A DNA stretch of 64,000 nucleotides from Marinagarivorans sp. (lineage in GTDB: Bacteria > Pseudomonadota > Gammaproteobacteria > Pseudomonadales > Cellvibrionaceae). Positions 33,901-42,937 of the stretch are shown here, in pieces; the first letter of the stretch is position 1, and every line of letters starts with the position of its first letter. The translations under genes and the position numbers were made by a program. The notes under the pieces were generated by a model. The model was not told where the DNA came from. It did no database searches and saw only the letters and a program-made list of their open reading frames with translations. The DNA is taken from assembly GCA_028281865.1 (NCBI GenBank), contig JANQJB010000108.1:1-64000 (forward strand), in the 5' to 3' direction.

Positions 33901-34334
33901 ATGCTTACGGAAATACGAAAATTTACGCAAAACGATCGGCAATCAGTGATAGCGCTTTGGCAGAAGTGCGGTTTGACGCGCCCTTGGAACGACCCCAATA
34001 GAGATATTGATCGAAAGGTGAAATTTCAGCCTGAGCTCTTTTTAGTGGGTACAATTGGTTCTGACGTTGTCGCATCTGCAATGGCGGGCTATGATGGTCA
34101 CAGAGGTTCTGTGTTTTATCTTGCAGTTCATCCTGCGCATCAGGGCCGCGATTACGCTAAGCAGCTTATGTAATACGTGGAAGCGGAGCTTACAGCGTTG
34201 GGGGGTGCCCTAAAATTAATATCGTCATACGAAGAACTAATGATGCCGTAATAGGGTTTTATCGCTATCTTGGCTATGAAGTTGACGATGTCGAGAGCGT
34301 TGGCAAAAGACTGATTCGCGATGATAAACAATAA
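33901..34334 (+). pseudogene. Broken GNAT acetyltransferase gene (YpeA-like)
   Basis: The first 90 codons encode the N-terminal half of a YpeA-type [68 protein letters not shown] at 34171-34173 interrupts it. The same frame continues [10 protein letters not shown] to a run of six G (34200-34205). In the shifted frame the rest reads [40 protein letters not shown], ending at TAA 34332-34334. So one nonsense change plus one frameshift separate it from an intact gene of about 143 codons. Recent decay or assembly error are both possible. Confidence 0.85.
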
Positions 34335-34400
34335 AATTGTCTTTTCAACTTGCGACTTTTTTATTTTTTGCAATCCGATTTTAATATAGGTTTATATTCT

Positions 34401-34844
34401 ATGTTTTCGAGAAACATGTTGGCGGGATGGGGTGATATGGATTTTAACTCGCATATGAGAAATACGGCTTATCTCGATAAGGCGGCGGACTTGCGCATGA
34501 TGTTTTTTGCCGAAAATGATTTTCCGGTAAAAGAGTTTATTTCTCGACGCATAGGTCCAGTTATTAGAAAGGACGAGCTTGAGTATTTTAGCGAAATCAG
34601 TTTGCTCGAGGAATTTCGGGTAACTTTAGCTGTAGCTGGCCTTGCGGATAACGGTAGCCATTTTTTGCTTAGTAATGAATTTTTTCGAGACAGCGGTCAA
34701 TTAGCTGCGAGAGTTAAAAGTCATGGTGGGTGGCTGGATCAGGCAAAAAGAAAATTGATTATTCCTCCCGCTGCGATGTTGGAGGTTATGCACAAGTTAC
34801 CGAAGACTGAAGATTTCCAGGTACTTCCATCAAGCGTTAAATAG
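34401..34844 (+). CDS. Hotdog-fold thioesterase-like protein
   Basis: The ATG at 34401 (MFSRNMLAGWGDMDFNSHM) is preferred; 17 more codons are open upstream. 147 residues. GWGDMDFNSHMRNTAYLDKA matches the 4HBT acyl-CoA thioesterase opening, where the Asp/Asn-His region lies at the active site; the later strands (RVTLAVAGLADNGSHFLLS) fit a hotdog fold. The substrate is unknown. It follows the broken GNAT gene by 66 bp. Confidence 0.75.
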   Translation: MFSRNMLAGWGDMDFNSHMRNTAYLDKAADLRMMFFAENDFPVKEFISRRIGPVIRKDELEYFSEISLLEEFRVTLAVAGLADNGSHFLLSNEFFRDSGQLAARVKSHGGWLDQAKRKLIIPPAAMLEVMHKLPKTEDFQVLPSSVK

Positions 34845-34956
34845 TTTGGTTTAATCGGTCTCTTATTTTAGGCAAAGTTATTGGATGGGATAAACATCTC
34901 TCTAAATGACTTATAGGATATTAATAATATCGATAACAAGCTGTGAATATATTGAT

Positions 34957-35172
34957 ATGAATTCTAAAGAATCACTTTCGCCGGGCTGGCCTGAAAAAAT
35001 ATTGCGTATTATTGGCTCAATTTTATTTTGCGTTGCAGGTCTAAATGCCTACGTTAGTAATATGGAAGAATTTACTGTGGCTCGCTCTGGGTCAGGCCTT
35101 TTGCTATTGTTTGCAGCATTCCTTTGTTTTGCTTTAGCACATTTTATTGCTTATTTTGATATGAAAGACTGA
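34957..35172 (+). CDS. Small membrane protein, first of a four-gene membrane cluster
   Basis: The ATG at 34957 (MNSKESLSPGWPEKIL) is taken; the frame is open 17 codons further. 71 residues with two hydrophobic segments (IIGSILFCVAGLNAYV and GLLLLFAAFLCFALAHFIAY). No family recognised. Its stop is one base before the start of the next gene, so they are probably co-transcribed. Confidence 0.65.
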   Translation: MNSKESLSPGWPEKILRIIGSILFCVAGLNAYVSNMEEFTVARSGSGLLLLFAAFLCFALAHFIAYFDMKD

Positions 35173-35173
35173 T

Positions 35174-36358
35174 ATGGAAAGCTTCGAAATCGTAACCACT
35201 GGGAAAATTGTGGAAGGTATGTGCTTACAAGATGTCAGCGATCGCTTACTGAAGGCAAAAATTAAGCCTAGCACGATCACAGATATTTTCGCAGGCAAGC
35301 CATTTGTATTAAAAAAATCGCTCAACTCCGCTCAAGCATTACAATATCAAAAGTCGTTTCAAAAATTGGGTTTGGTCGCTGACATTGAAATGCGTGTCAA
35401 CGAGGAAGCTTATACTTGGTCTTTGCGCAACGTTGCGAATAGACGAAAAGAAAACGTATCATTTAAGCAGCGAAATGATCATAAAGTATCTACAGCCACT
35501 TCTGCAGAATTGCCTCACACTAAAGAGCAAAAACAATTGGGGTTGAAATTATCGACCTGGGTACTAAAGTCATCAACTAGCTCGCTCATTGTATCCGCTC
35601 CTTGGAACAAAACCTTGACGAATTTGGCAGGAAATGATGTTTGTCATGTTAAGTCAGATTCCTTTTATTGGAGCCCTATTGTGTTAGTGATGGCTATTGC
35701 AATCGTTGGCCTGAGCATTCAAAGCTACGTATTAGCGTATGTTAGCGCATTGACATCCGGTTCACGTGTAGTAACAGTTGGTGGTATTTTATTTTTGTTG
35801 GCCATTGTATTAATCGTCCCTAGGCTAATTCAGCCGCGAGCTTATTTTAAATTGTCGTCCCACTCTTCGGACGACGTGCTTCATGTAGTGGAGACGCCGG
35901 CATTATTTCTGGGTAAAAAAACTTATCGACTATATGACAGAAAGTTGTTTTTGCTTGGAACTATTCGGGTGGGGCAGAAAAAGGCAGAGTATAAGAATTG
36001 TGCCGGAGTATCCATCTACTGTTGGCGATTAAATGCTGATGTGAAATCCGATGTGGAAATCGCAAACAGTCGTCTATCGCAAGCACAAACCGCTGATACG
36101 CTTCTTAGCGAAATATTTGAATATCTCGATTATTTGAGCCGGATTAAACATTGGCTTGGCAAACGTGTCGCGATCGAAAACATCGATTGGAATAAATTGC
36201 CGTTTTCCCCTATTACAGACGTAAATCATTATTTAGTGGCAATGGCATACGCTCGTCCTTATGTCGCGATTAATTTTGTTAAATCTGAAATGGCAGTGGC
36301 GGAGCAGTTAAAGCTATTTGCAATGGCTGCAGTTATGTCACGTGGCTCTTTGGTATGA
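35174..36358 (+). CDS. Membrane protein with an N-terminal domain shared with the next gene
   Basis: 394 residues of unknown function. Residues 1-75 (FEIVTTGKIVEGMCLQDVSD ... AGKPFVLKKSLNSAQALQYQ) align with the N-terminus of the next protein. A linker follows, then two hydrophobic segments around residues 165-215 (WSPIVLVMAIAIVGLSI, GGILFLLAIVLIVPRL), then a soluble C-terminal part. No signal peptide. The stop overlaps the next ATG (ATGA, 36355-36358), so the pair is translationally coupled. Confidence 0.7.
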   Translation: MESFEIVTTGKIVEGMCLQDVSDRLLKAKIKPSTITDIFAGKPFVLKKSLNSAQALQYQKSFQKLGLVADIEMRVNEEAYTWSLRNVANRRKENVSFKQRNDHKVSTATSAELPHTKEQKQLGLKLSTWVLKSSTSSLIVSAPWNKTLTNLAGNDVCHVKSDSFYWSPIVLVMAIAIVGLSIQSYVLAYVSALTSGSRVVTVGGILFLLAIVLIVPRLIQPRAYFKLSSHSSDDVLHVVETPALFLGKKTYRLYDRKLFLLGTIRVGQKKAEYKNCAGVSIYCWRLNADVKSDVEIANSRLSQAQTADTLLSEIFEYLDYLSRIKHWLGKRVAIENIDWNKLPFSPITDVNHYLVAMAYARPYVAINFVKSEMAVAEQLKLFAMAAVMSRGSLV

Positions 36359-38064
36359 ACTTGTTTACGTTTATAGCAGACGGAGAGAGAAAAGCAGGTG
36401 TTGCCCGAGAAGAAGCCGAAATATCTCTGCTTAAAGTATTTTCGATTGATGAAGAAAAGGCGGCGCGCTTGCTCGATGGACAGAGCGTATTTGTGCGAGA
36501 AAAAATAGATGCACTTACGTGCGATCATTATCAGGCACTTTTTGATCGATGTGGACTGACGTATCGGGTAATTGACTTTAATCCAGATATCGATCCGGTT
36601 GATGCGCTATTTGGTGTTAGTGAGCAAAGCGCATCCTTCTCACATGCTAGAGGAAATGCCCCGGGCAAAAAGCCAGTGAATGATTCCGCAACACAGGCAC
36701 ATGCAAGCCAGCTAAAAGCTAGTCAGGTAAAAACCTGCCCCAAGTGTCAGTCGGAGGACATTGATAGTGAAAAATGCAACGCGTGTGGAATATATTTCGC
36801 CAAATTTAAACGGATTCAAAAACCTGAGCACGCAAACACACAGCAAATAGCAACAACGCGGGTTGCGACTGACAGCTACGAAGATGAAACCAAGATAAAT
36901 TTTCGTTCGGGTAGCTGGTTAAAATTCGGTGCACTCATAATTGTTGCAGCGTATATTGCAAATACGTATTTAGAAAAAATGAGCGCTGGCTCAATTGTCA
37001 AGCTTGATCTTGGATATTTCCCTCTGCTCCTAGGGCATCTTGTACTTTTGCGTGGCTGTATTCTTTATGCCGCTGAAAAGGGTTATTCTTCATTTATCGG
37101 CTTGCTTGGCTTACTTGGTCTTGCTGGTTTTTCGATACTCGTCTTGCTACCAAACCAAAGGACTGGCGATTCTAATATCGGTTTAAAACAGCTCACAGTT
37201 ACGCTTGTTGCTATTTTTATGTATGGCCATTGGGCTTATGGTTATTTCGCAACCGGCGCACTTATGACGGAACTTAAAACTCAGGTCGACATACTAAGTG
37301 AGGGGCGTAGCGAGTATCCTGCGACAAGTTTTGATTCAGAAAGTGAAGTGTATTTGCGGGAGACAAATGAACTGGTAGCGTTTTTTAATCAGAACGTCGC
37401 ATACATTGAAGAAAATGGTTTAAGCAGTAGGAATAAGGAAAACGTATTTGGCTTGTGTTTTTTAGCGCTTGCGCAATATCAGACTTGGTTGAATTATCAA
37501 ACTTATTTACATCGCACTCACGATAAGCCTCTACCAGATTTTTTGGTTGAAAAAAATCTACGTAAAAATACCAAGGTGATTTACGATTTTATTCACAATA
37601 ATCCTGGCGTGAGTAACGATACTGACTTTAAAGTGGCGATGAATTTCTGGTTGCATGGCGTAGATTTGAGTGGCAAAACACCTCAGTATTGGCTCGAAAT
37701 TCGTCAGCAATACAATAAACTGCACGGCTTGATGTTCCGTACAAAAAACGGCTTTGTAAAAAAAATGAAGCGAGAAAAAAACTTAATGCCGAGTGATGTC
37801 GATTTACGTACATTGAATATGCCAAGTGTCAATAAAATAAATGTGGTTTATGAAAAAGATACTTTGACGTATTCTGCTCCATTTGGCCCGTTGCGCAACA
37901 ACCCTGTGGTTGTCGCGCTTTATTTAGAACCCTATAGCGGTAAGTGGGTTAATTATCGTGATCAATACTATTATGATGCTCATATTCGTAAAGCTGTTAT
38001 TTCTTCAAATATTGAGGCTAAAGAAGTTATTGCTTCATTTGTTTTACTCGGTGATTATTTTTAA
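36355..38064 (+). CDS. Membrane protein with duplicated N-terminal domain and zinc ribbon
   Basis: 569 residues. The N-terminal 75 residues resemble those of the upstream protein (GERKAGVAREEAEISLLKVF, LDGQSVFVREKIDALTCDHY). A zinc-ribbon knuckle follows at about 123-145 (CPKCQSEDIDSEKCNACGIY, four cysteines). Several hydrophobic segments then occur between residues 185 and 310 (LIIVAAYIANTYL, LLGLLGLAGFSILVLL, VTLVAIFMYGHWAYGYF). The C-terminal 250 residues are soluble. Paired N-terminal domains plus a ribbon suggest regulated assembly of the two proteins, but function is not known. Confidence 0.7.
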   Translation: MNLFTFIADGERKAGVAREEAEISLLKVFSIDEEKAARLLDGQSVFVREKIDALTCDHYQALFDRCGLTYRVIDFNPDIDPVDALFGVSEQSASFSHARGNAPGKKPVNDSATQAHASQLKASQVKTCPKCQSEDIDSEKCNACGIYFAKFKRIQKPEHANTQQIATTRVATDSYEDETKINFRSGSWLKFGALIIVAAYIANTYLEKMSAGSIVKLDLGYFPLLLGHLVLLRGCILYAAEKGYSSFIGLLGLLGLAGFSILVLLPNQRTGDSNIGLKQLTVTLVAIFMYGHWAYGYFATGALMTELKTQVDILSEGRSEYPATSFDSESEVYLRETNELVAFFNQNVAYIEENGLSSRNKENVFGLCFLALAQYQTWLNYQTYLHRTHDKPLPDFLVEKNLRKNTKVIYDFIHNNPGVSNDTDFKVAMNFWLHGVDLSGKTPQYWLEIRQQYNKLHGLMFRTKNGFVKKMKREKNLMPSDVDLRTLNMPSVNKINVVYEKDTLTYSAPFGPLRNNPVVVALYLEPYSGKWVNYRDQYYYDAHIRKAVISSNIEAKEVIASFVLLGDYF

Positions 38065-38075
38065 ATGTTATTAGC

Positions 38076-38756
38076 ATGTATCTTATTCTCTTTTTATTAT
38101 TTTTGTTGATGGTTATTCCCCAAGTATGGGTTAAATGGGTGATGCACAAGCACGGCAAAAATATTGAAACCATGCCTGGCACAGGTGGTGAGTTGGCTCA
38201 GCATTTGCTCGAAAAATTTGAGATGCAAGATTATAAAGTTGAAGTTACCAGTAAAAACAATGATCATTTTTCCCCGGCTGATAAAACTGTTCGCTTAGGC
38301 CCTAAGAATTTCGACGGAAAATCTTTAACTGCTATCGCCGTTGCGGCGCACGAAGTTGGGCACGCAATTCAACATTTTAAAAATGATCGAGTGTTTCAGT
38401 TGCGCGCGCGCTATCAGCCCATGGCGACGCTGTTTACTTCAGCGGGATTGTGGATATTGCGAGGGCTGCCGCTAATTGCTTTTTTAATAAAGGCACCCGC
38501 TGCAATTATGGCTATTGTGATGATTAGTTTATTCATGCAGTTGATAGGTGCGTTAGCCTATCTTTTTGTGTTGCCGGAAGAATGGGACGCGAGCTTCGAT
38601 AAGGCCCTGCCGATACTGGTGCGTGGAAACTTTATTCCAGATCAGCATCAGGCTGCTGTTCGCCAAGTATTAAAAGCCGCAGCTTTAACATATTTTGCTG
38701 CGGCGATGGCGAATATTTTGAATATTGGGCGCTTGTTCTTAATTTTCCGGCGCTAA
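38076..38756 (+). CDS. Membrane-bound zinc metallopeptidase (YugP-like)
   Basis: 226 residues. N-terminal membrane anchor (YLILFLLFLLMVIPQVWVKW), then the domain GTGGELAQHLLEKFEM...VRLGPKNF typical of the DUF/Zn_peptidase_2 group, and the HEVGH zinc site (residues 92-96) in AVAAHEVGHAIQHF. Two or three further hydrophobic segments follow (LPLIAFLIKAPAAIMAIVMI). It lies 12 bp after the previous gene and may belong to the same unit. Physiological substrate unknown. Confidence 0.88.
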   Translation: MYLILFLLFLLMVIPQVWVKWVMHKHGKNIETMPGTGGELAQHLLEKFEMQDYKVEVTSKNNDHFSPADKTVRLGPKNFDGKSLTAIAVAAHEVGHAIQHFKNDRVFQLRARYQPMATLFTSAGLWILRGLPLIAFLIKAPAAIMAIVMISLFMQLIGALAYLFVLPEEWDASFDKALPILVRGNFIPDQHQAAVRQVLKAAALTYFAAAMANILNIGRLFLIFRR

Positions 38757-38828
38757 AAGTTTCGTCCGCTGATAAACCCGCAATTTGCTATATTGAATTA
38801 GCTTATCCGGTACTATATATAATGAGTA

Positions 38829-38864
38829 TATAGCGGGTAAAACGGCTATAGTGGGTCAAGCGGC
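38829..38864 (+). repeat. 18-bp direct tandem repeat upstream of the DeoR-family gene
   Basis: TATAGCGGGTAAAACGGC (38829-38846) is followed directly by a copy differing at 3 of 18 positions (38847-38864). It lies 47 bp before the regulator start, where an autoregulatory operator could be expected, but it may simply be a tandem duplication. Confidence 0.7.
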
Positions 38865-38910
38865 TCCCGTTTCAAAAAGTACTTCAAATGTAGATTAGAG
38901 TTGAATTTGT

Positions 38911-39696
38911 ATGCATGCACAAGAACGCTGGAAACTTATCCTAGCGGCGCTAAGCGATGAAAAAGTTACTTCTGTCGATTATTTAACGGATACCTTGGGT
39001 GTGTCCTCGGCTACGATAAGGCGGGACTTGGCAGAATTGCACTCGCGCGGCCAACTTTACCGCGTGCGTGGTGGTGTAATGACTATAAATGGCGCTTTGC
39101 AGCGCAGCTCCGGGCGCAGCGCTTTGACAGGGCAGAGTACTTTTGATGCCCATGAAATTGAAAATATCGAAGCAAAAAAAGCGATCGGCGCTTATGCAGC
39201 CAAGCTTTGTAATGTTGGTGAGCCTTTGATCATCGACGGTGGAACGACAACGTATCTGTTTGCGACTGCATTGCCAGATAAGCATTTCCAAATTCTCACG
39301 ACATCTCTACCTATATTGCAATATCTGCTAGAGCGGCCCGAGGTGCAGATTCTAATGCCTGGCGGCGAGGTATTTCGCGAGCAAAGCGTGATACTGAGCC
39401 CCTATGAAGAAGGTATTCTCTCCCATTTTTCGGCCAATAAACTCTTTGTTGGCGCCCAGCAAATTACCGATGCTGGCATTATGCAAAGTGATCCTTTACT
39501 CGTCCAATCTGAGCGCCGACTTATTGACCATGCCAAAGACGTTATTGTTCTAGCAGACTCATCAAAGTTTAGTACCAATGCCTCGTTGACCGTGTGTTCG
39601 CTGGCGCGCATCAGTATGTTGATAACGGACTCCGGAATTTCGGACGCAAATAAAAATCTGCTGGTGGACGCGGGTGTAGAGGTAGTTGTCGTGTAG
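38911..39696 (+). CDS. DeoR-family transcriptional regulator, candidate rhamnose regulator
   Basis: 261 residues. N-terminal DeoR helix-turn-helix: VTSVDYLTDTLGVSSATIRR then DLAELHSRGQLYRVRGGVM. The C-terminal sensor domain has the sugar-phosphate-isomerase-like fold: EKKAIGAYAA-like EAKKAIGAYAAKLCNVGE, IIDGGTTTYLFATALP, LPILQYLLERPEVQILMPGG, VIVLADSSKFS. Such regulators bind phosphorylated sugars and usually repress. Rhizobial rhamnose genes are governed by a DeoR-type RhaR, so control of the rhamnose genes here is plausible; the gene sits next to an alpha-L-rhamnosidase but 14 kb from the kinase/isomerase operon. Confidence 0.88.
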   Translation: MHAQERWKLILAALSDEKVTSVDYLTDTLGVSSATIRRDLAELHSRGQLYRVRGGVMTINGALQRSSGRSALTGQSTFDAHEIENIEAKKAIGAYAAKLCNVGEPLIIDGGTTTYLFATALPDKHFQILTTSLPILQYLLERPEVQILMPGGEVFREQSVILSPYEEGILSHFSANKLFVGAQQITDAGIMQSDPLLVQSERRLIDHAKDVIVLADSSKFSTNASLTVCSLARISMLITDSGISDANKNLLVDAGVEVVVV

Positions 39697-39868
39697 CCGG
39701 CGACTAATTAAAATTCCTTAACCTGTTGGCTACTATTTCCCCGTATTTCACGTTTGACACGTGCATAATTGTGGTTGGCCGCAAGAGTTGTGCCTCTCCT
39801 TACCTCCTCTTAATGGCGATGCTTTGGGATAATGTTATAGTGCATGCCTAACAGTTTTGGGGCTAGAA

Positions 39869-39960
39869 CTAAGTTTGTAAAAGCTAGGCTCACACAAACT
39901 AAGATCACGAAAACTAAGCTCACAAAAAGCTAGGTTCATTAAAATTAGGCTCGGGGGAAG
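39869..39960 (+). repeat. Degenerate 15-16-bp tandem repeat upstream of GH78 gene
   Basis: About six units of CTARGYTCACAAAAA-like sequence (39869-39883, 39884-39898, 39899-39913, 39914-39929, 39930-39945, partial to 39960), differing mostly by transitions. The block abuts the ATG of the rhamnosidase gene at 39963 and contains its GGGGGAAG ribosome-binding site. Regular phasing (about 1.5 helical turns) could suit cooperative protein binding; replication slippage would give the same look. Confidence 0.75.
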
Positions 39961-39962
39961 CT

Positions 39963-42884
39963 ATGCTGATATCTTGGTCAAATCGGGGTTTGTCTGTTAA
40001 CGTTAGCTCGATCTTTTCTGCTCGCTATTCTCTTATTACATTACTTACCCTGGTGTTAGCGGGTTGTGGTGGCTCAGGCTCTTTAAAGCAGGCAAATAAT
40101 TCGCTTAAAAAAGCGGCTTTGTCGATGAACACCTCTGAACTGCGCGTTGAATACCGCGTCAATCCGCTTGGGATCGACATTGTTAAGCCCCGTCACAGCT
40201 GGATTGTTAATTCTTCCTCCCGCAGTGATATTCAAACAGCCTACCAAATTCTTGCTGCGTCGAGTCCAGAGCTATTGGCTCGCGATAAGGGTGACCTGTG
40301 GGACACGGGCAAGGTTAAATCTTCGGCCACCAATCAAATTGCATACGCGGGCAAAAACTTGCAATCTCGCATGCGTGTTTACTGGAAAGTGCGTGTTTGG
40401 GATCGTTATGGTCGTGTATCGCCTTGGAGTGAAACCGCTTTTTGGTCGATGGGGCTGTTAAATTTTTCAGATTGGGAAGCGGATTGGATTGGTTTTGACA
40501 CCGGCTACCAAAAAACAGATCCATTTAAGGAAGTTTACATGGCGCCGAGCCCTTATATTCGCACTGAATTCAAAACTAAGAATAAAAAAATTAAACATGC
40601 GATGTTATATACCTCGGCGATGGGCTTGTTTGAAATGCGTTTAAATGGAAAGCGCGTCGGTGAGGATTATTTCACGCCCGGCTGGACCGACTATGATGAC
40701 CGCATATATTACTTTACTTACGATGTGACAGAAAACATTCGTGATGGCGCCAATGCGCTGGGTGCAATTTTGTCGGACGGCTGGTTTTCAGGGTATGTGG
40801 GTTATTCGATGTTATTTCCCAACGATATGGAACGGACCAAAGGTTTTTGGGGTGATCGACCCGGTTTATTAACGCAGTTAGAAATTGAATACGAAGACGG
40901 CGAACGGCAGACTGTTTCAACGGTAAGTGATCGTCACCGTAAAATTCACACACATAAAAAGGACGTCTGGAAAGCATCAACGGGGCCGGTGCGCGAATCC
41001 GATATTTTAATGGGCGAGACTTACGATGCGCGCAAAGAAATAAATGGATGGGATGAGCCGGGTTACAACGATTCCAAATGGAAAAACGTTCGCTATAGAA
41101 TGAATCCACTCGGCGCAGTGGAGGCTTATCCGGGTGTTCCTGTACGCAAGCAATATGAATTGACTCCGAAAAAAAGAACATCTCCGAAAAAAGGCGTTTA
41201 TATTTTTGATTTAGGAAAAAACTTTGCCGGAATCGTGCGTTTAAAAGTAAAAGGTAAAGCTGGTACCAAGATAAAATTACGTTTTGGCGAAATGTTGCAT
41301 CAAGACGGCACTTTGATGACAGAAAATTTACGCTCGGCGCGCGTGACGAATTATTATATTTTAAAAGGCAAGGGTGAGGAAATTTGGGAGCCGCAATTTA
41401 CTTATCACGGTTTTCAATTTGTTGAAGTAAGTGGTTACCCGGGTGAACCATCAATGGATGCCGTTACCGGTATCGTGATGAATTCGGAAACACCGCAGGT
41501 TGGTGAACTTAAGTTTTACGGTGACAAAGATTGGGGTGGTGAACGCCCGCTTGTTACCCAATTATTTGAAAATATTAAAACGACGCAATTTGCCAATTTT
41601 TTTGATGTCCCGACCGACTGCCCGCAGCGGGATGAACGCCTTGGTTGGACCGGTGATGCGCAGGTGTATATTCGCACCTCGGCTTATATTGCCGATGTTT
41701 CTGCATTTTTCACCAAGTGGATACGCGATTTGCGCGATGCGCAACGATGGTACGGTGCCTACGCAACGGTTGCACCGATGCCTTATTCACGCGTCTACGA
41801 ATATTCTCCTGGCTGGACCGATGCAGGCGTTATTATTCCCTACATGGTTTACCAAGCTTATGGTGACACGCGTATGTTGGAAGAGCACTGGCAGAGCATG
41901 ACGAAATTTATGGAATTTCAAGCGGACGCGGCGGGAGATGATTATTTGCGGCCGGGAGCTGGGCGTAATTATGGTGATTGGCTTGCCGTGGGTCATCAGA
42001 CCGATAAAGATTTTTTGGCCTCTGCTTATTATGGCTACGATGCGCAGTTAATGTCGGAGATGGCTGCTGCAATAGGCAAGTCAGCAGAAGCAAAAAAATA
42101 CGCTAAGTTATTTAGCAATATTAAAAATGCCTTTGTCAAAAAATATATCGCAGAAGATGGAACGATGCTTGAGGACTCGCAGACTGCTTATGCGATGGCG
42201 CTGGCTATGAATCTTTATCCGGAAAAATTAGCCGCAGCAGGTGCAAAAAAATTAGCCGAAAAAGTACGCGCCAATGGTGACCGACTTGCAACAGGTTTCC
42301 TTGGTGTGCGTCATTTGCTTCCCGTTTTGTCTCAGTATGGTTACGAAGATTTATCATATGACTTGTTGCTGCAAACAGAATATCCATCTTGGGGCTATGA
42401 GGTGGTCAACGGTGCAACTTCCATTTGGGAGCGATGGAACAGTTACACGGTCGAAAATGGCTTTATGAACCCGGCCATGAACTCGTTCAGTCACTATGCC
42501 TACGGTTCGGTGGGTGAATGGATGTTTTCTGATGCTGCGGGTATTGATGCGATTACGCCCGGATATGAGAAAATCGAAATTAAACCGTTAATTCAGTCTT
42601 CGCCATTCAGAGGTATTACGGCCCAGCACAAATCGATACGCGGAATGATAAAAGCAGAATGGAGAAAGGAGGCGCGCGATGTACTGCTCAATGTTACGGT
42701 ACCTGCCAATGTTGAAGCGATGATCTATGTCCCAGGGGAAAAAGAAGCGTTTATTTCTGAGGGAGCTATTCGCGCGAGTATGGCGGAAGGCGTCGAATAC
42801 TTAAGAGCAGAAAATGGATATGTGATTTACAAAGTAGGTGGTGGCGACTATCGGTTTCGTTCGACGGCTGCACTGCCGAATTAA
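39963..42884 (+). CDS. GH78 alpha-L-rhamnosidase lipoprotein (1)
   Basis: 973 residues, standard for GH78. Lipoprotein signal with lipobox LVLAGC (Cys about 37). Domains in order: N-terminal Ig-like (NPLGIDIVKPRHSWIVN, VYWKVRVWDRYGRVSPWSE), carbohydrate-binding Bac_rhamnosid_N (YTSAMGLFEMRLNGKRVGED, GWTDYDDRIYYFTYDVTENI), concanavalin-like region (YIFDLGKNFAGIVRLKVKGK), (alpha/alpha)6 catalytic barrel with DVPTDCPQRDERLGWTGDAQ (about residues 548-567, holding the acidic active-site residues), and a C-terminal beta-sandwich (ITPGYEKIEIKPLI). It hydrolyses terminal alpha-L-rhamnosides at the cell surface or in the periplasm, releasing the rhamnose used by the pathway genes. Confidence 0.95.
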   Translation: MLISWSNRGLSVNVSSIFSARYSLITLLTLVLAGCGGSGSLKQANNSLKKAALSMNTSELRVEYRVNPLGIDIVKPRHSWIVNSSSRSDIQTAYQILAASSPELLARDKGDLWDTGKVKSSATNQIAYAGKNLQSRMRVYWKVRVWDRYGRVSPWSETAFWSMGLLNFSDWEADWIGFDTGYQKTDPFKEVYMAPSPYIRTEFKTKNKKIKHAMLYTSAMGLFEMRLNGKRVGEDYFTPGWTDYDDRIYYFTYDVTENIRDGANALGAILSDGWFSGYVGYSMLFPNDMERTKGFWGDRPGLLTQLEIEYEDGERQTVSTVSDRHRKIHTHKKDVWKASTGPVRESDILMGETYDARKEINGWDEPGYNDSKWKNVRYRMNPLGAVEAYPGVPVRKQYELTPKKRTSPKKGVYIFDLGKNFAGIVRLKVKGKAGTKIKLRFGEMLHQDGTLMTENLRSARVTNYYILKGKGEEIWEPQFTYHGFQFVEVSGYPGEPSMDAVTGIVMNSETPQVGELKFYGDKDWGGERPLVTQLFENIKTTQFANFFDVPTDCPQRDERLGWTGDAQVYIRTSAYIADVSAFFTKWIRDLRDAQRWYGAYATVAPMPYSRVYEYSPGWTDAGVIIPYMVYQAYGDTRMLEEHWQSMTKFMEFQADAAGDDYLRPGAGRNYGDWLAVGHQTDKDFLASAYYGYDAQLMSEMAAAIGKSAEAKKYAKLFSNIKNAFVKKYIAEDGTMLEDSQTAYAMALAMNLYPEKLAAAGAKKLAEKVRANGDRLATGFLGVRHLLPVLSQYGYEDLSYDLLLQTEYPSWGYEVVNGATSIWERWNSYTVENGFMNPAMNSFSHYAYGSVGEWMFSDAAGIDAITPGYEKIEIKPLIQSSPFRGITAQHKSIRGMIKAEWRKEARDVLLNVTVPANVEAMIYVPGEKEAFISEGAIRASMAEGVEYLRAENGYVIYKVGGGDYRFRSTAALPN

Positions 42885-42937
42885 ATTGCGGACTCAATCA
42901 GTGCGACAACAAATTGTAGCGAAGTATTGGTTTGTCG

